Source of the DNA: Blastocystis sp. Blastoise
Lineage: Eukaryota; Sar; Bigyra; Opalinata; Blastocystidae
Length of the DNA stretch: 64,000 nt
Assembly: GCA_039096225.1 (NCBI GenBank)
Contig: JBBPEB010000021.1
Coordinates: 248,001-312,000 of the forward strand
Reading direction: 5' to 3'
A model generated the notes under the pieces. The model saw nothing but the letters and a program-made list of their open reading frames with translations. It did not search any database and was not told where the DNA came from. Of the stretch, positions 63,871-64,000 are shown one piece after another. The position numbers and the translations under genes were made by a program. Each line of letters starts with the position of its first letter. Positions within the stretch are counted from its first letter, which is position 1.

Positions 63871-64000
63871 ATGTCTATTGCTATCAATAAAGAACAAGTT
63901 AAAAAAGCTATTCATGCTTTAGTTCAACATATTAAAGTTGAAAACCAAAAGAAAACCAAGATCAGTATTGATGATACTAAAATGATCACTTTAATTATTG
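63871..64000 (+). CDS. Ribosomal L1 domain protein, RSL1D1/UTP30/CIC1-like (partial)
   Basis: The first 43 codons are MSIAINKEQVKKAIHALVQH..., then Lys-rich sequence and KISIDDTKMITLII at the window edge. The opening helix (EQVKKAIHALV) and the following strand match the start of nucleolar L1-domain proteins such as UTP30/CIC1/RSL1D1, which act in ribosome assembly. Only the beginning is present, so the assignment is tentative. Confidence 0.5.
   Translation, partial: MSIAINKEQVKKAIHALVQHIKVENQKKTKISIDDTKMITLII

Overview
The window is nuclear DNA of a very AT-rich microbial eukaryote. Genes are cut by many short introns that start GTATAT or GTATGT and end TATATAG. Microsatellites of TAA, AT and polypurine type are abundant, coding regions carry Asn-rich runs, and the standard code fits (TAA, TAG and TGA all end genes). 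Every recognisable host gene is a conserved eukaryotic one: SLC25 carrier, eIF2B gamma, ERCC1, ZIP transporter, ABHD17-like hydrolase, epsilon-COP, UTP18, HEATR3/SYO1, a CCT-motif protein, FAM98 and an RSL1D1/UTP30-like start. A dictyostelid or other amoebozoan, or an early-diverging AT-rich fungus, would fit; the sequence alone does not settle it.

Positions 1-24 kb are a nested repeat island. A hAT transposon (1513-15685) is bounded by an 8-bp duplication (CTGAAATA) and two 1,081-bp inverted arms. Its transposase, on the minus strand, has an AT-hook, a BED-type zinc finger, an RNase-H-like core and a C-terminal dimerisation region. It is split by a 9.6-kb intron that holds two tandem non-autonomous Helitron-like elements (4637-7318 and 7343-13846). 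Each starts TC, ends in a GC-rich hairpin plus CTAG, and sits in TAA repeats. The end of a third lies at 1-581. Associated with these elements are a family of five tRNA-like cloverleaf sequences with co-varying helices, internal 240/490-bp repeats, a cargo gene built of phase-1 micro-exons (10.9-12.3 kb), and polypurine tracts, the largest about 4.8 kb (17.6-22.45 kb).

Positions 24.4-33 kb carry host genes: SLC25 (-), eIF2B gamma (+), ERCC1 (+), ZIP (-) and a type I membrane protein (-). A Mutator-like element follows (33055-48002; 9-bp duplication AAAATTTCA, 51-bp terminal repeats). It is mostly AT-rich filler and minisatellite with decayed coding pieces, and an intact Tc1/mariner-like element (46329-47996) is inserted at a TA inside its right terminal repeat. 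The matching left repeat preserves the unoccupied version of that site.

Positions 49-64 kb are host genes again: ABHD17-like (-), epsilon-COP (-), UTP18 (+), HEATR3 (-), CCT protein (-), FAM98 (-) and the start of an RSL1D1-like gene (+). COPE/UTP18, SLC25/eIF2B gamma and FAM98/RSL1D1 are close head-to-head pairs with 220-290 bp between start codons. UTP18, HEATR3 and the RSL1D1-like gene all concern ribosome assembly.
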